The notes: generated by a model from the letters alone, not told the origin. A DNA stretch of 64,000 bases from Prosthecomicrobium pneumaticum (GCF_014199915.1 NZ_JACHOO010000005.1:325027-389026); one strand, 5' to 3'; shown: positions 1 to 8,263, counted from the first letter of the stretch. A program made the numbers and translations.

Positions 1-36
1 AGTGATGTTTCGAGGGCGTCGGTCCACGGCTCGGGC

Positions 37-1167
37 GTGATGGAGAGAGCCGTGATCGCCGGCGTGATTCTCGAGGACGGGGCGGCGTTTTCGCCCGACT
101 ATGCGAGCGCGCGGACGAAGATCGCCGCGCTCGCCGGGCTGTGGCCGTCGACCGCGATCCGCTACGACAATCCGCACGAGGGGCCGCAGGGCGAGCGGCT
201 CGCCACCGAGGCCCACTGGTTCGGGCCCGAGGCGGCGGCCGACGTGCTCGTGCTCGTCTCGGCGACGCACGGCGTCGAGGGTTTTTGCGGCTCGGGGGCG
301 CAGGCCGACTGGCTCCTGACCGGCGGACCGGCACGGCTTCCCCCCGACACCGCGGTGCTGATCGTCCACGCCCTCAATCCGCACGGCTTCGCCTGGCTGC
401 GGCGCACCACCGAGGAGGGCGTCGACCTCAACCGCAACTGCATCGATTTCGCGGCGCCGCTCCCCGCCAATCCCGGCTATGACGCGCTCGCCACCGCCTT
501 CGTGCCCGAAACGCTCGACGCGGCGACGCTCGCCGCGGCCGACCGGCGGATCGAGGCCTACCGCGCCGAGCATGGCCCGGTGCGCCTCGAGGAGGCGCGG
601 TCGAGCGGCCAGTACAGCCATCCGGAAGGCATTTTCTACGGCGGCACGGCGCCGACCTGGTCGCGCCGCACGATCGGGCGGATCGCCGCCGATTTCCGCC
701 TCGCCGGCCGCCGCAACGTCGCGGTGATCGATTTCCACACCGGGCTCGGCCCGTTCGGCTATGGCGAGCCGATCTGCGGCCATCGCCCGGGCGAGAGCGG
801 CCAGGCGCGCTGCCGCGCCTGGTATGGCGACAGCCTCGGCGAGCCGATGCTCGGCCGCTCCGCCTCGCTGCCGATCGCCGGCCTCAGCCAATATGCCTGG
901 GCGGCGGCGATCGGCGCCGAGCGGCTGAGCTTCGTGGCGCTCGAATTCGGCACCTATCCGCCCGACGAGGGCATGGCGGCGCTGCGCGCCGATCACTGGC
1001 TGCACGCCCATGGCACGCCCGACTGGGCGTCCGAGGAGACGCGGCGGATCAAGGCGGCGCTCCGCCGCTTCTATCACCCCGACACGCCGGACTGGCGGCA
1101 GATGGTGCTCCTGCGCAGCCGTCTCGTCGTCGCCCAGGCCTTTGCCGGCATGGCCCGGACCGTCTGA
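37..1167 (+). CDS. DUF2817 family M14-like zinc hydrolase
   Basis: A 376-residue protein of the DUF2817 family, related to M14 zinc carboxypeptidases and deacylases. Putative zinc-site elements are visible: ATHGVEG (His78, Glu81), DLNRN at 130-134 and DFHTGLGP with His234. There is no signal peptide, so it probably acts in the cytoplasm on a small amide or peptide. GTG at 37 is followed directly by ATG at 40; neither has a strong ribosome site, so the exact start is open. It lies 40 bases before a racemase and an amidohydrolase, which suggests an amide- or ureide-degrading operon. The substrate is unknown. Confidence 0.85.
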   Translation: MMERAVIAGVILEDGAAFSPDYASARTKIAALAGLWPSTAIRYDNPHEGPQGERLATEAHWFGPEAAADVLVLVSATHGVEGFCGSGAQADWLLTGGPARLPPDTAVLIVHALNPHGFAWLRRTTEEGVDLNRNCIDFAAPLPANPGYDALATAFVPETLDAATLAAADRRIEAYRAEHGPVRLEEARSSGQYSHPEGIFYGGTAPTWSRRTIGRIAADFRLAGRRNVAVIDFHTGLGPFGYGEPICGHRPGESGQARCRAWYGDSLGEPMLGRSASLPIAGLSQYAWAAAIGAERLSFVALEFGTYPPDEGMAALRADHWLHAHGTPDWASEETRRIKAALRRFYHPDTPDWRQMVLLRSRLVVAQAFAGMARTV

Positions 1168-1207
1168 CGCCGGCCGCGTCGATCATCAAGAAAAGGGTCT
1201 CCGAGCG

Positions 1208-1867
1208 ATGGCGCGCATCTTCGTTCTCAATCCGAACAGCTCGATCGGCGTCACCGCCGAGATGGACGCCGCGCTCGACCGGCTGCGTACGGCCGGCGGG
1301 CCGGAGATCGTCTGTGGCACGCTCGCCGAAGGCCCGCCCGGCATCGAGACGCAGGAGCACGTCGAGCGCGTCGTGCTGCCGATCGCCCGCCGCTTCGAGG
1401 CGGAGCCGGCCGACGCCTATGTGATCGGCTGCTTCTCCGATCCGGGCCTCGCGCTCGCCCGCGAAAACCTCTCCAGGCCGGTGTTCGGCATCGCCGAATC
1501 GGCCTTCCATCTCGCCCTCGGCCTCGGCCGGCGCTTCGGCATCGTGGCGATCAAGGCCGGCTCGATCCCGCGCCACATGCGCCATGTCCGCAGCCTCGGC
1601 CTCGCCGACCGGCTCGCCGGCGACCGGCCGCTCGGCGTCGGCGTCACCGAGATGGCGGGGGCGGGCGTCGTCGAGCGCATCGTCGCGGTCGGCACGCGGC
1701 TCCGCGACGAGGACGGTGCCGACGTGCTGATCCTCGGCTGCGCCAGCATGGGCGGGCACCGCGCGGCGATCGAGGCCGCGCTCGGCCTGCCGGTGATCGA
1801 CCCGACCCAGGCGGCGGTGGCGCGCGCGCTCGGCTTCCTCGCCCTCGGCTACGGCAGGGCGGCGTGA
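1208..1867 (+). CDS. Asp/Glu/hydantoin racemase family protein
   Basis: A 219-residue cofactor-independent racemase of the Asp/Glu/hydantoin racemase superfamily. The two catalytic cysteines expected of the family are present: Cys75 in VIGCFSDPG and Cys178 in ILGCASMGG. The N-terminus LNPNSS is typical of hydantoin racemases. The ATG at 1208 gives the standard family length; the frame stays open upstream but that part has no homology signature. It overlaps the next gene by four bases (GTGA), so the two are probably translationally coupled. With a downstream cyclic amidohydrolase, epimerisation of a hydantoin or allantoin-like ring is a reasonable inference. Confidence 0.88.
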   Translation: MARIFVLNPNSSIGVTAEMDAALDRLRTAGGPEIVCGTLAEGPPGIETQEHVERVVLPIARRFEAEPADAYVIGCFSDPGLALARENLSRPVFGIAESAFHLALGLGRRFGIVAIKAGSIPRHMRHVRSLGLADRLAGDRPLGVGVTEMAGAGVVERIVAVGTRLRDEDGADVLILGCASMGGHRAAIEAALGLPVIDPTQAAVARALGFLALGYGRAA

Positions 1868-3219
1868 CGGGAATGGCCTTCGATCTCGTGCTCAGGGGCA
1901 CGCTCGTCCGCCCCGCCGGCCCGACGCCCGGCGGCTGGATCGCCGTGTCGGGCGAGCGGATCGCCGCGATCGGCGCCGGCGCTCCGCCGCCGGCAAGGGC
2001 CGAAGAGGATTTCGGCGACGCCCTCCTCTTCCCCGGCTTCGTCGACGGCCAGACCCATGCGACGAGCTATCGCGGCCTGTCCGGCTTCGCGGCGACGAGC
2101 CGCTCGGCGCTCGCCGGCGGGGTGACCACGATGGTCGACATGCCCTATGACAATCCCGACCCGCTCGACACGGTCGCGAGGCTGGAGGCGAAGGTCGCGG
2201 CGGTCGAGAGCCTGTCGGCCTGCGACGTCGCGCTCTATGCGACGGTCGCGCCCGGCCAGGGCACGGGCGAGATGGCGGCGCTCGCCGCGGCCGGCGTCTG
2301 CGCCTTCAAGATCTCGAGCTTCGAGAGCCATCCGGTGCGCTTTCCGCGCCTGCCGGCCGACGAGACGCGCGCCATCCTCGCCGCCTCGGTGCCGACCGGC
2401 CTGCCGGTCGGGCTGCACAATGAGGATCAGGAGATCGTCCGCGGCGCGATCGCGGCCCTGAAGGCGGCGGGGAAGACGACGCCCGAATGGCACGAGCCGA
2501 GCCGGCCGCTCGCCGCCGAGCTCGCCGCGACCGCGCATTTCCTCGAGCTCGGCCGGGCGACCGGCGCGCATGTCCACATCGTCCATCTCTCCCATCCGCT
2601 CGGCTACGAGCTCGTCGCGCGCTATCGCGAGGAGGGCGTGCGGGCGACCGGCGAGATGTGCGTCCACTATCTGCATTTCGACGCGGCGCGCGACACGGCC
2701 CGGCTCGGCGCCCGCATGAAGGTGAGCCCGCCGATCCGCGCGGGCGTCGTCGACGCGCTGTGGCGGAGCCTCGCGGCCGACCGCTTCGCGCTCGTCTCGT
2801 CCGATCATTCGAGCTGGCCGGTCGACAACAAGCTCGTCCCGTCGATCTTCGACGCCGGCGCCGGCATTCCGGGGCTCGAGACGCTGGTGCCCTCCTTCTA
2901 CACCGACCTCCTCGCCCGCACCGACCGGCCGGCCGAGCGGCTGGCGCTCGAAGTGGCGGAGAAGCCCGCCCGGCTGTTCGGCCTGTGGGGCGTGAAGGGC
3001 GCGCTCGAACCCGGCTTCGACGCCGATGTCGCCGTGCTCGCGCCGGGCGCCTGGCGTTTCGACGCCTCGACGACACGGGACGGGCTCAACTGGAGCCCCT
3101 ATGACGGCGAGACCTTCGCCGCGCGCGTCGCCGCCACCTATCTGCGCGGCCGCAAGGTGTGGGACGGCACGTCCGTGCTCGGCGCGGCGGGCGGCCGGTT
3201 CGTGCCGCGGAGGGGCTGA
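1864..3219 (+). CDS. Cyclic amidohydrolase, dihydroorotase/allantoinase/hydantoinase type
   Basis: A 451-residue TIM-barrel amidohydrolase that probably opens a cyclic amide such as a hydantoin, dihydropyrimidine or allantoin. Visible metal-site elements are the probable carboxylated Lys149 (CAFKISSF), His185 (HNED), His241 (HIVHLSH) and Asp314 (SSDHSS). The usual N-terminal DxHxH motif reads DGQTHA (61-66), so the first metal His is replaced by Gln63, which departs from canonical dihydroorotases and allantoinases. The start is GTG 1864, overlapping the racemase stop; ATG 1873 is an alternative. The exact substrate cannot be assigned. Confidence 0.87.
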   Translation: MTGMAFDLVLRGTLVRPAGPTPGGWIAVSGERIAAIGAGAPPPARAEEDFGDALLFPGFVDGQTHATSYRGLSGFAATSRSALAGGVTTMVDMPYDNPDPLDTVARLEAKVAAVESLSACDVALYATVAPGQGTGEMAALAAAGVCAFKISSFESHPVRFPRLPADETRAILAASVPTGLPVGLHNEDQEIVRGAIAALKAAGKTTPEWHEPSRPLAAELAATAHFLELGRATGAHVHIVHLSHPLGYELVARYREEGVRATGEMCVHYLHFDAARDTARLGARMKVSPPIRAGVVDALWRSLAADRFALVSSDHSSWPVDNKLVPSIFDAGAGIPGLETLVPSFYTDLLARTDRPAERLALEVAEKPARLFGLWGVKGALEPGFDADVAVLAPGAWRFDASTTRDGLNWSPYDGETFAARVAATYLRGRKVWDGTSVLGAAGGRFVPRRG

Positions 3220-3220
3220 C

Positions 3221-4522
3221 TTGGCCGTCGAGACGTTCCATCGCACGCTGTGGTCGGCGCTCGCCCCCGCCGCCCCGCCCACCCCGCCGCTCGACGGCAT
3301 GGCGCGGGCGGACGTGGTGATCGTCGGCGCCGGCCTGCTCGGCCTGTCGGCGGCGCTGCATCTCGCCGAGACGGGCGTCGACGTCGCCGTGCTCGAGGCG
3401 GCGGAGCCGGGCTTCGGCGCTTCCGGGCGCAACACCGGCTTCGTCGTGCCGAGCCTTCGGACCTCGCTCGGCCCGGGCGACGTGACGGCCCGGCTCGGCG
3501 CCCATGGCGAGCCGCTGACCCGGCTGGTCGGCCAGTCGGGCACCATCGTCTTCGGGCTGATCCGCCGCCTCGGCATCGCCTGCGCCGCCGAACAGACCGG
3601 CTGGATGCAGCCGGCGCACAGCGCGGCGATGATGCGCACGCTCGAAACCCGCCAGCGCGACTGGGCGGCGCGCGGCCGCACCGTCACGATCCTCGACGCG
3701 GCCGAGACGGCACGGCGCGCCGGCATCGCCTTCTATCACGGCGCGCTCGTCGACCCGACGGGCGGCCAGATCAACCCGCTCGCCTATGCCCGCGGCCTCG
3801 CCGCCGCGGCGATCGGCGCGGGGGCGCGGATCCATGCCGCGAGCCGGGTCGCGGCGCTCGACCGGGCGGATGGCGGCTGGCTGGTGCGGACCGCGCGCGG
3901 CGCGGTGCGGGCCGATCGCGTGCTCCTCACCACCAATGCGCTCGTCGATGCGCTCGAGCCGTCGATGGCCGCCTCGATCATCCCCGTCCGGGTGCACCAG
4001 ATCGCCACCGAGCCGCTCGCCGAAGCCTTCGCCGACCGCCTGCTCGTCGGCCGTTCGCCGCTCGCCGACACCCGCCGCCACACCTTCGCGCTCCGCTGGT
4101 CGCCGGACGGCCGGCTCGTGACGGGCGGCATGGTGATGCCGGGACCGGGCGCGCTCGGCCGGGCGGAGCGCGGCTTCCTCGCCCGGCTGCGCCGCTTCGT
4201 GCCGGGGCTCGGCCCGGTGCGGGCGGACTTCGTCTGGAACGGGGTGATCGCGGCGACGCTCGACCAGATGCCGCGCTTCGTCGATCTCGCGCCCGGCCTC
4301 GACGCGGCGATCGGCTGCAACGGCCGCGGCGTCGCGCTCACCACCGCACTCGGGCGGGAGATCGCCGGCCTCTATGCCGGCCGCATCGCCGCCGCCGACT
4401 TCCCCCTGCCGCACGGCCGGCCGGAAAAGGTGCCCGGCCATTTCATGGCGCGGCACGGGCCGGCGCTGTGGCTGCCCTGGAGCAATTGGCGCGACGACCG
4501 CGAGAGCGCCGCCGGACGATGA
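3221..4522 (+). CDS. FAD-dependent amino-acid/amine oxidase (DAO family)
   Basis: A 433-residue FAD oxidoreductase of the D-amino-acid-oxidase fold. After a leader ending in PPLDG comes the dinucleotide-binding strand VVIVGAGLLGLSAALHLAE, an acidic strand end (VLEA) and the ASGRNTGF flavin-contact motif. The C-terminus has the NGRGVALTT segment expected near the isoalloxazine. TTG 3221 is chosen because members of this family carry the same leader before the GxGxxG motif; ATG 3299 would remove it. It starts one base after the amidohydrolase stop, so it belongs to the same transcript and may oxidise an amine or amino acid released upstream. Confidence 0.86.
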   Translation: MAVETFHRTLWSALAPAAPPTPPLDGMARADVVIVGAGLLGLSAALHLAETGVDVAVLEAAEPGFGASGRNTGFVVPSLRTSLGPGDVTARLGAHGEPLTRLVGQSGTIVFGLIRRLGIACAAEQTGWMQPAHSAAMMRTLETRQRDWAARGRTVTILDAAETARRAGIAFYHGALVDPTGGQINPLAYARGLAAAAIGAGARIHAASRVAALDRADGGWLVRTARGAVRADRVLLTTNALVDALEPSMAASIIPVRVHQIATEPLAEAFADRLLVGRSPLADTRRHTFALRWSPDGRLVTGGMVMPGPGALGRAERGFLARLRRFVPGLGPVRADFVWNGVIAATLDQMPRFVDLAPGLDAAIGCNGRGVALTTALGREIAGLYAGRIAAADFPLPHGRPEKVPGHFMARHGPALWLPWSNWRDDRESAAGR

Positions 4523-4605
4523 GGCCGGCGGCCCGTGCGGCGGCGGCGCCGCCGTGACGTCTGGCGATAGACGGGCTCCGCGGCGGAACGCGACGATGGC
4601 GCGGC

Positions 4606-5535
4606 TCAGCCGCGCTGCGCGAGCCGCCTTTCGAGCCGGTCCATCAGCCGGGTCAGCTCGGCCTGGTCGATCGCGTCGAGCTTCGGACCGGGCGCGCGCA
4701 CATGCGCCGAGGCGATCGCACCGCGGCGGCGCAGGATCTCCTTGCGGATCGCGAGGCCGAGGCCGGGCTGCGTCTCGTGCCGGATCAGCGGCAGATGCGC
4801 GTCGAAGACGTCCTCCGCGCCCTCCTCATCGCCCGCCCGCATCCGCGTCACCACATCGGCGAGCATCTCCGGATAGGCATAGCCCGTCATCGCGCCGTCG
4901 GCGCCGCGGGCGAGCTCCTGCGGCAGGAACAGGCCGCCATTGCCGACGAGGATCGAGACCCGCCGCGAGCCCCGCTCGGCGGCGTTGCGGCGCAGTCGCG
5001 ACAGCTTCGAAAGGCCCGGCCAGTCCTCGTGCTTCAGCATCACGATCTGCGGATTGGCGGCGAAGATCGCCTCGAGGGTCGGAACGGAGAAGTTGACGCC
5101 GAGAGTGAGGGGGAAGTCCTGCAGCACCACCGGCACGTCCGGCCCGAGCGCGGCGCAGACGGCGGCGTAATAGCCGATCAGCTGCTCCTCGGTCTTCTGG
5201 CTCGGCAGCGGCGCCACCATCACGCCCGCCGCGCCGGCCTCGATCGCCTCGTGCGCCAGCGCGACGAGCGCCGCCATGCCCGGGCTCGAAACGCCGACCA
5301 CCACCGGGAACCGCCCGGCGACGCGGCCGAGCACGACCTTCAGGAAGTCCGAGCTCTCCTGCGGCGAGAGCTTCGGCGCCTCGCCCATCATGCCGAGAAT
5401 GGTGAGGCCGGTGGCGCCGTGGCCGGCATAGAAATCGGTCAGCCGCTCGGCGCTCGCGAGATCGAGCCGGCCGTCGTCGGAGAAGGGGGTGGCGGAGATC
5501 GGGAAAACGCCGCTCGCGCTTTCATCGAGACGCAT
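4606..5535 (-). CDS. DapA-like class I lyase/aldolase (DHDPS/NAL superfamily)
   Basis: A 309-residue member of the dihydrodipicolinate synthase/N-acetylneuraminate lyase superfamily of Schiff-base enzymes. The catalytic lysine is Lys168 in IVMLKHED. It is not a canonical lysine-biosynthesis DapA: the TTGE motif reads MMGEAPKL (49-56) and the active-site tyrosine region reads VVLQDFP, without Tyr. A 2-keto-acid aldolase, dehydratase or amide-type lyase is therefore likelier. The start ATG at 5535 gives the family length. The gene is divergent from a DapB-like reductase and sits beside a GntR regulator, with a predicted operator in between. Confidence 0.85.
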   Translation of the reverse strand: MRLDESASGVFPISATPFSDDGRLDLASAERLTDFYAGHGATGLTILGMMGEAPKLSPQESSDFLKVVLGRVAGRFPVVVGVSSPGMAALVALAHEAIEAGAAGVMVAPLPSQKTEEQLIGYYAAVCAALGPDVPVVLQDFPLTLGVNFSVPTLEAIFAANPQIVMLKHEDWPGLSKLSRLRRNAAERGSRRVSILVGNGGLFLPQELARGADGAMTGYAYPEMLADVVTRMRAGDEEGAEDVFDAHLPLIRHETQPGLGLAIRKEILRRRGAIASAHVRAPGPKLDAIDQAELTRLMDRLERRLAQRG

Positions 5536-5571
5536 CGGGAATCCTCGCTTCGCAGGTGTCGGGCCGGTCGC

Positions 5572-5600
5572 TTGATCTAATATATCTGCTGTCATGTCAA
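5572..5600 (-). promoter_or_regulatory. Predicted promoter with embedded GntR-type operator
   Basis: On the minus strand, TTGACA (5600-5595) is followed after 17 bases by GATCAA (5577-5572), a plausible promoter for the DapA-like gene starting at 5535. Between them lies the dyad GATnTAnTAnATC (5574-5586), which resembles the GATAT-containing sites near other promoters of this cluster. A bound repressor here would block RNA polymerase. Inference from sequence only. Confidence 0.45.
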
Positions 5601-5690
5601 TCGGCGCCGACGGCCGGCTCAGCCGTCCTCTTCGGAAGCCCGGAACGGGCGGAATGCCGCGTGTCGGCGGCATTTTAAGACGCAGCGAAT

Positions 5691-5702
5691 TGAGATATCA
5701 CT
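5691..5702. promoter_or_regulatory. ATATCAC operator-like site upstream of DapB-like gene
   Basis: TGAGATATCACT lies about 40 bases before the ATG at 5737. On the complementary strand it reads AGTGATATCTCA, close to GTGATATTTCA at 7304-7314 and GTGATATATC at 12627-12636. It is a candidate site for the GntR regulator encoded at 7367-8212. Confidence 0.4.
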
Positions 5703-5736
5703 CGGCGTATCAATGGTCCTTCGAAAGGCTTCGCTC

Positions 5737-5835
5737 ATGCCGGCCGGCTCCCCGCGTCCCATCCCCGTCGTCCTGTTCGGCCTCGGCGCCCTCGGCGCGC
5801 TGGTGATCCGCTGCTCGCCACCGGCTATCCGATGA
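5737..5835 (+). pseudogene. Detached N-terminus of the DapB-like reductase (frameshift)
   Basis: A 32-codon frame starting at ATG 5737 encodes the first Rossmann strand and glycine loop (FGLGALG, codons 5776-5796), which the following gene lacks. It leaves the reading frame near 5809-5811. Skipping one base there joins ..GALVIR to LLATGYPMIRVV.., restoring a normal reductase N-terminus as in the intact paralogue at 12969. As written it ends at TGA 5833-5835, overlapping the next ATG. The cause may be a real one-base deletion, a programmed frameshift or a sequencing error. Confidence 0.7.
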
Positions 5836-6863
5836 TCCGCGTCGTCGCCGCGGTCGACCACGATCCGCAGAAGGCCGGCCGGCGCCTCGCCGACCTCTTT
5901 CCCGATTTCGCCGGCGCCGGCGATGTGGTCGTCGCGGCCGATCTCGCGACCGCGCTCGCCGGTGCGGCGGAGCGGCCGGAGCTCCTCTACCACCTCACCG
6001 AATCGGCGCCGGAACGGATCGAGGGCCAGTTGCTCGCGGCGCTCGCCGCCGGGCTCGACGTGCTCTCCGCCTCGGAGGCGATGTTCCATCCGGGCCTGCG
6101 CCATGCCGGCTTCGCGGACCGGCTCGATCGCGCGGCGAAGGCGGCGGGCGTGACGGTCTCCGGCACCGGCATCAATCCGGGCTTCTCCTTCGACAGCCTG
6201 CCGCTCGTGCTCGCCCGGGCGAGTTCGGGCATCCGCCGCGTGACGATCACGCGGGCGATCGACGTGACCGGCACCGGGCCGGGCGACATCGACCATGTCG
6301 GCTATGCGCTGTGGCCCGACGAGTTCGACGAGAAGATCGCCGCCGGCCGGATCGTCGGCCATATGGGCATGCCGGAATCGATCGCCGTCCTTGCCGAGCG
6401 GCTCGGCATCGCGATCGACCGGGTCGAGGAGCGCTGGGAGACGGCGACCGCCGATTTTCCGGTCGATTCCGGCACGCCGAGCCTCGGCATGATCGAGCCG
6501 GGGCGGGTGATCGGCATCACCCAGACCGGGATCGGCCTCGCCGGCGCCGAGGCGGTGATCCGGATGAGCCTGATCATGTATTACGACCCGGAGCGGTTCG
6601 GCATCGCCGTCGCCGATACGATCGACATCGAGGGCGACCATCACGTGCGGGCGCGCGTCGAGCCGGCGGCGCTGTCGCTGCTCGGCGCGGCGAATGTCCT
6701 CGTCAATGCGACCGCCGATGTGCGGGCGGCGCCGCCCGGCCTCTTCGACGTGCTCGAAGCGCCGCTCGCCGGCGCGCGGCGGGGCGGCTTCCGCTACCGC
6801 CTCGATCCCGACACGGCGCTGCGGCCGGGCGTCGTGCCGCTCGTCCGGGTCGCCGCCTCCTGA
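5832..6863 (+). CDS. DapB/2,4-diaminopentanoate-dehydrogenase-like NAD(P) reductase, N-terminus frameshifted
   Basis: A 343-codon frame encoding most of a DapB-like NAD(P)-dependent oxidoreductase. It has the INPGF motif (GTGINPGFSFD) and the GHMGMPES motif typical of the amine-dehydrogenase branch that includes 2,4-diaminopentanoate dehydrogenase, rather than true DapB. The first beta strand and the GxGxxG loop are missing from this frame and lie in the overlapping upstream frame (5737-5835). It is clearly paralogous to the intact gene at 12969-14015. If translated only from ATG 5832 it would lack nucleotide-loop residues and may be inactive. Context suggests a reductive step on an amino or imino acid. 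Confidence 0.8.
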   Translation: MIRVVAAVDHDPQKAGRRLADLFPDFAGAGDVVVAADLATALAGAAERPELLYHLTESAPERIEGQLLAALAAGLDVLSASEAMFHPGLRHAGFADRLDRAAKAAGVTVSGTGINPGFSFDSLPLVLARASSGIRRVTITRAIDVTGTGPGDIDHVGYALWPDEFDEKIAAGRIVGHMGMPESIAVLAERLGIAIDRVEERWETATADFPVDSGTPSLGMIEPGRVIGITQTGIGLAGAEAVIRMSLIMYYDPERFGIAVADTIDIEGDHHVRARVEPAALSLLGAANVLVNATADVRAAPPGLFDVLEAPLAGARRGGFRYRLDPDTALRPGVVPLVRVAAS

Positions 6864-6907
6864 GAGGCGGCAAGGGCCGGGGCGCTCGCGGCGCTCCGGC
6901 CGTCCGG

Positions 6908-7273
6908 TCACATGTCGCCGTCTTCCTTGCTCGGATTGGCGCAGACCGCGATGACGAGCCCGGCATCGCCGATGATGTGGCGGTAGCGATAGACCTTCGG
7001 CAGATACATCGCGTCGCCCTGGCGGAAGATCCGCTCCTCGCCCGTCGCCTCGACGATCTGCCGCGACCAGCCCTGCAGGCAGTAGAGGATCACCTCGTGC
7101 TTGCCGTCGCCTTCGACCATCACGTCGAAATGCGGCATGTAGGTCGTGATGTGGAAGGAGATCGAGGAGCCCTGCTTCTTGTTGGTGATCAGCCGATGGC
7201 TGAACTCCTGTCCCTCGTGGATCCAGGTCTTCGTCGTGCCCTCCTGGCGGGCCCACATGATCTTGTCGCCCAT
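6908..7273 (-). CDS. Small cupin-domain protein
   Basis: A 121-residue single-domain cupin. A beta-rich core with HFDVMVEGDGKHEVIL, GWSRQIV and FRQGDAMYLPK matches the two cupin motifs; the histidines at HFD and KHE could bind a metal. The start at 7273 is preferred because GGGGA lies seven bases upstream; 7321 is a longer option that would cover an operator-like site. It lies between the DapB-like gene and the GntR regulator. Small cupins in catabolic clusters are often isomerases, lyases or dioxygenase-like enzymes, and no specific reaction can be assigned. Confidence 0.78.
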   Translation of the reverse strand: MGDKIMWARQEGTTKTWIHEGQEFSHRLITNKKQGSSISFHITTYMPHFDVMVEGDGKHEVILYCLQGWSRQIVEATGEERIFRQGDAMYLPKVYRYRHIIGDAGLVIAVCANPSKEDGDM

Positions 7274-7302
7274 CGGCGCGTCCCCATCGTTTGAGATGTG
7301 TC

Positions 7303-7314
7303 GTGATATTTCAG
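7303..7314. promoter_or_regulatory. GTGATATTTCA operator-like site before cupin gene
   Basis: CGTGATATTTCA lies about 30 bases upstream of the cupin start at 7273. Its complement contains AAATATCACG. It shares the GTGATAT core with the sites at 5691 and 12608, so it is a candidate site for the neighbouring GntR protein. Confidence 0.4.
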
Positions 7315-7366
7315 TTAACATGGCGTGTCGATGCCGCGGCGTGTCCGCGGCGCCCCGCAGGCGGCG

Positions 7367-8212
7367 TCAGAGACTGATCTGGGCGAAGCTGCGCGAGGTG
7401 GCGAGCGCCTTGAACAGGCCCTCGCGGGTCAGGTCGTTGTGCCTGATCATGATCGCGCGCGCCGCCGCCGGATCGCGCCGGCGCAGCACCTCGACGATGG
7501 CGTGATGGTCGTCGACCGTCTCGCTGTTGACGTCGCGCAGCCGCGCGCCGAGATAGAAGAAGCGCTCCAGCTCGTCGATCTGGCGGGTGATCAGCGTTTC
7601 GAGCCGGACATTGCCGGAGGCATTGGCGATCGCGGCGTGGAAATCGCGATTGGCCTTGATGAAGCGCTGCAGGCTCGGCTGCTCGGCGCGGTCGTAGACG
7701 ACGTCGGCGAGCTTCTGCAGCCGGTCGAGCTCGGCATCGGTGATCCGCGCGCAGGCGAGTTCGGCGGCGCCCGCCTCGAGAATGGTGCGCAGGTCGAACA
7801 GCTCGCTCATGTCGCCGAAGGTGATCGGCACGACCTGATAGCCGCGGCGCGGAAAGGTGCGCACGAAGCCCTCCTGGCGCAGCGTCGCGAGCGCCTCGCG
7901 CACCGGCGTCTTCGAGACGTCGAAGCGCTGCGCGAGTTCCGCCTCGGAGAGCTCGCGCCCGGGCTCCAGCGCGCAGGTCAGGATGTCGTTGCGCAGCAAT
8001 TGATAGACGCGGTCGGTCAGCGATTCCCGCCCGCCCTTCTTCGGTGCCCGCGATCGCGCCGGCGGGGCGGGGCGGCGCACCGGCACGTCCCTCGCCGGCG
8101 TCTCGCCCTCGGCCCTCACGCCGTTCTCGTCGCTGCCCGCTGCCATCGTTCCGTTCCGCGCTTTCCGGTTCGAACCTGCCGACTCCGCATCGGCGATCAT
8201 ATCAGCCCGCAT
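7367..8212 (-). CDS. GntR-family transcriptional regulator (FCD/FadR type)
   Basis: A regulator of up to 281 residues. After a basic, low-complexity N-terminus (to about residue 60) comes the winged helix: SLTDRVYQLLRNDI, then LSEAELAQRFDVSKTPVREAL, then the wing FPRRGYQV. A C-terminal helical FCD effector domain follows. Starts at 8212, 8200 or 8146 are possible and none has a convincing ribosome site; two ATATCA elements fall at 8201-8216, which would be leader sequence if 8146 is used. It probably represses the surrounding DapA/DapB-like, flavoprotein and transporter genes, with an organic acid or amino acid as effector. Confidence 0.88.
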   Translation of the reverse strand: MRADMIADAESAGSNRKARNGTMAAGSDENGVRAEGETPARDVPVRRPAPPARSRAPKKGGRESLTDRVYQLLRNDILTCALEPGRELSEAELAQRFDVSKTPVREALATLRQEGFVRTFPRRGYQVVPITFGDMSELFDLRTILEAGAAELACARITDAELDRLQKLADVVYDRAEQPSLQRFIKANRDFHAAIANASGNVRLETLITRQIDELERFFYLGARLRDVNSETVDDHHAIVEVLRRRDPAAARAIMIRHNDLTREGLFKALATSRSFAQISL

Positions 8213-8217
8213 ATCAA
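8198..8217. promoter_or_regulatory. Pair of ATATCA half-sites at the GntR gene start
   Basis: ATCATATCAGCC and GCATATCAAG follow one another ten bases apart across the possible starts of the GntR gene. They match the core of the other operator-like sites and may mediate autoregulation. Weaker than the 8264 and 12608 sites because they are not a clear dyad. Confidence 0.3.
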
Positions 8218-8263
8218 GAGACGAGGCTCACCGGCACGTGCCACCGCCCGGGAGACAGCATCA

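Noticed and set aside
5594-5806. A 70-codon frame spanning the promoter of the DapB-like gene
   Set aside because: It is a different frame from the one encoding the conserved glycine loop and covers the operator-like site; composition is random.
4606-6863. Lysine-biosynthesis dapA and dapB pair
   Set aside because: The lyase lacks the DapA Thr-Thr and Tyr residues, and the reductase belongs to the INPGF amine-dehydrogenase branch; both sit in a GntR-controlled catabolic cluster.
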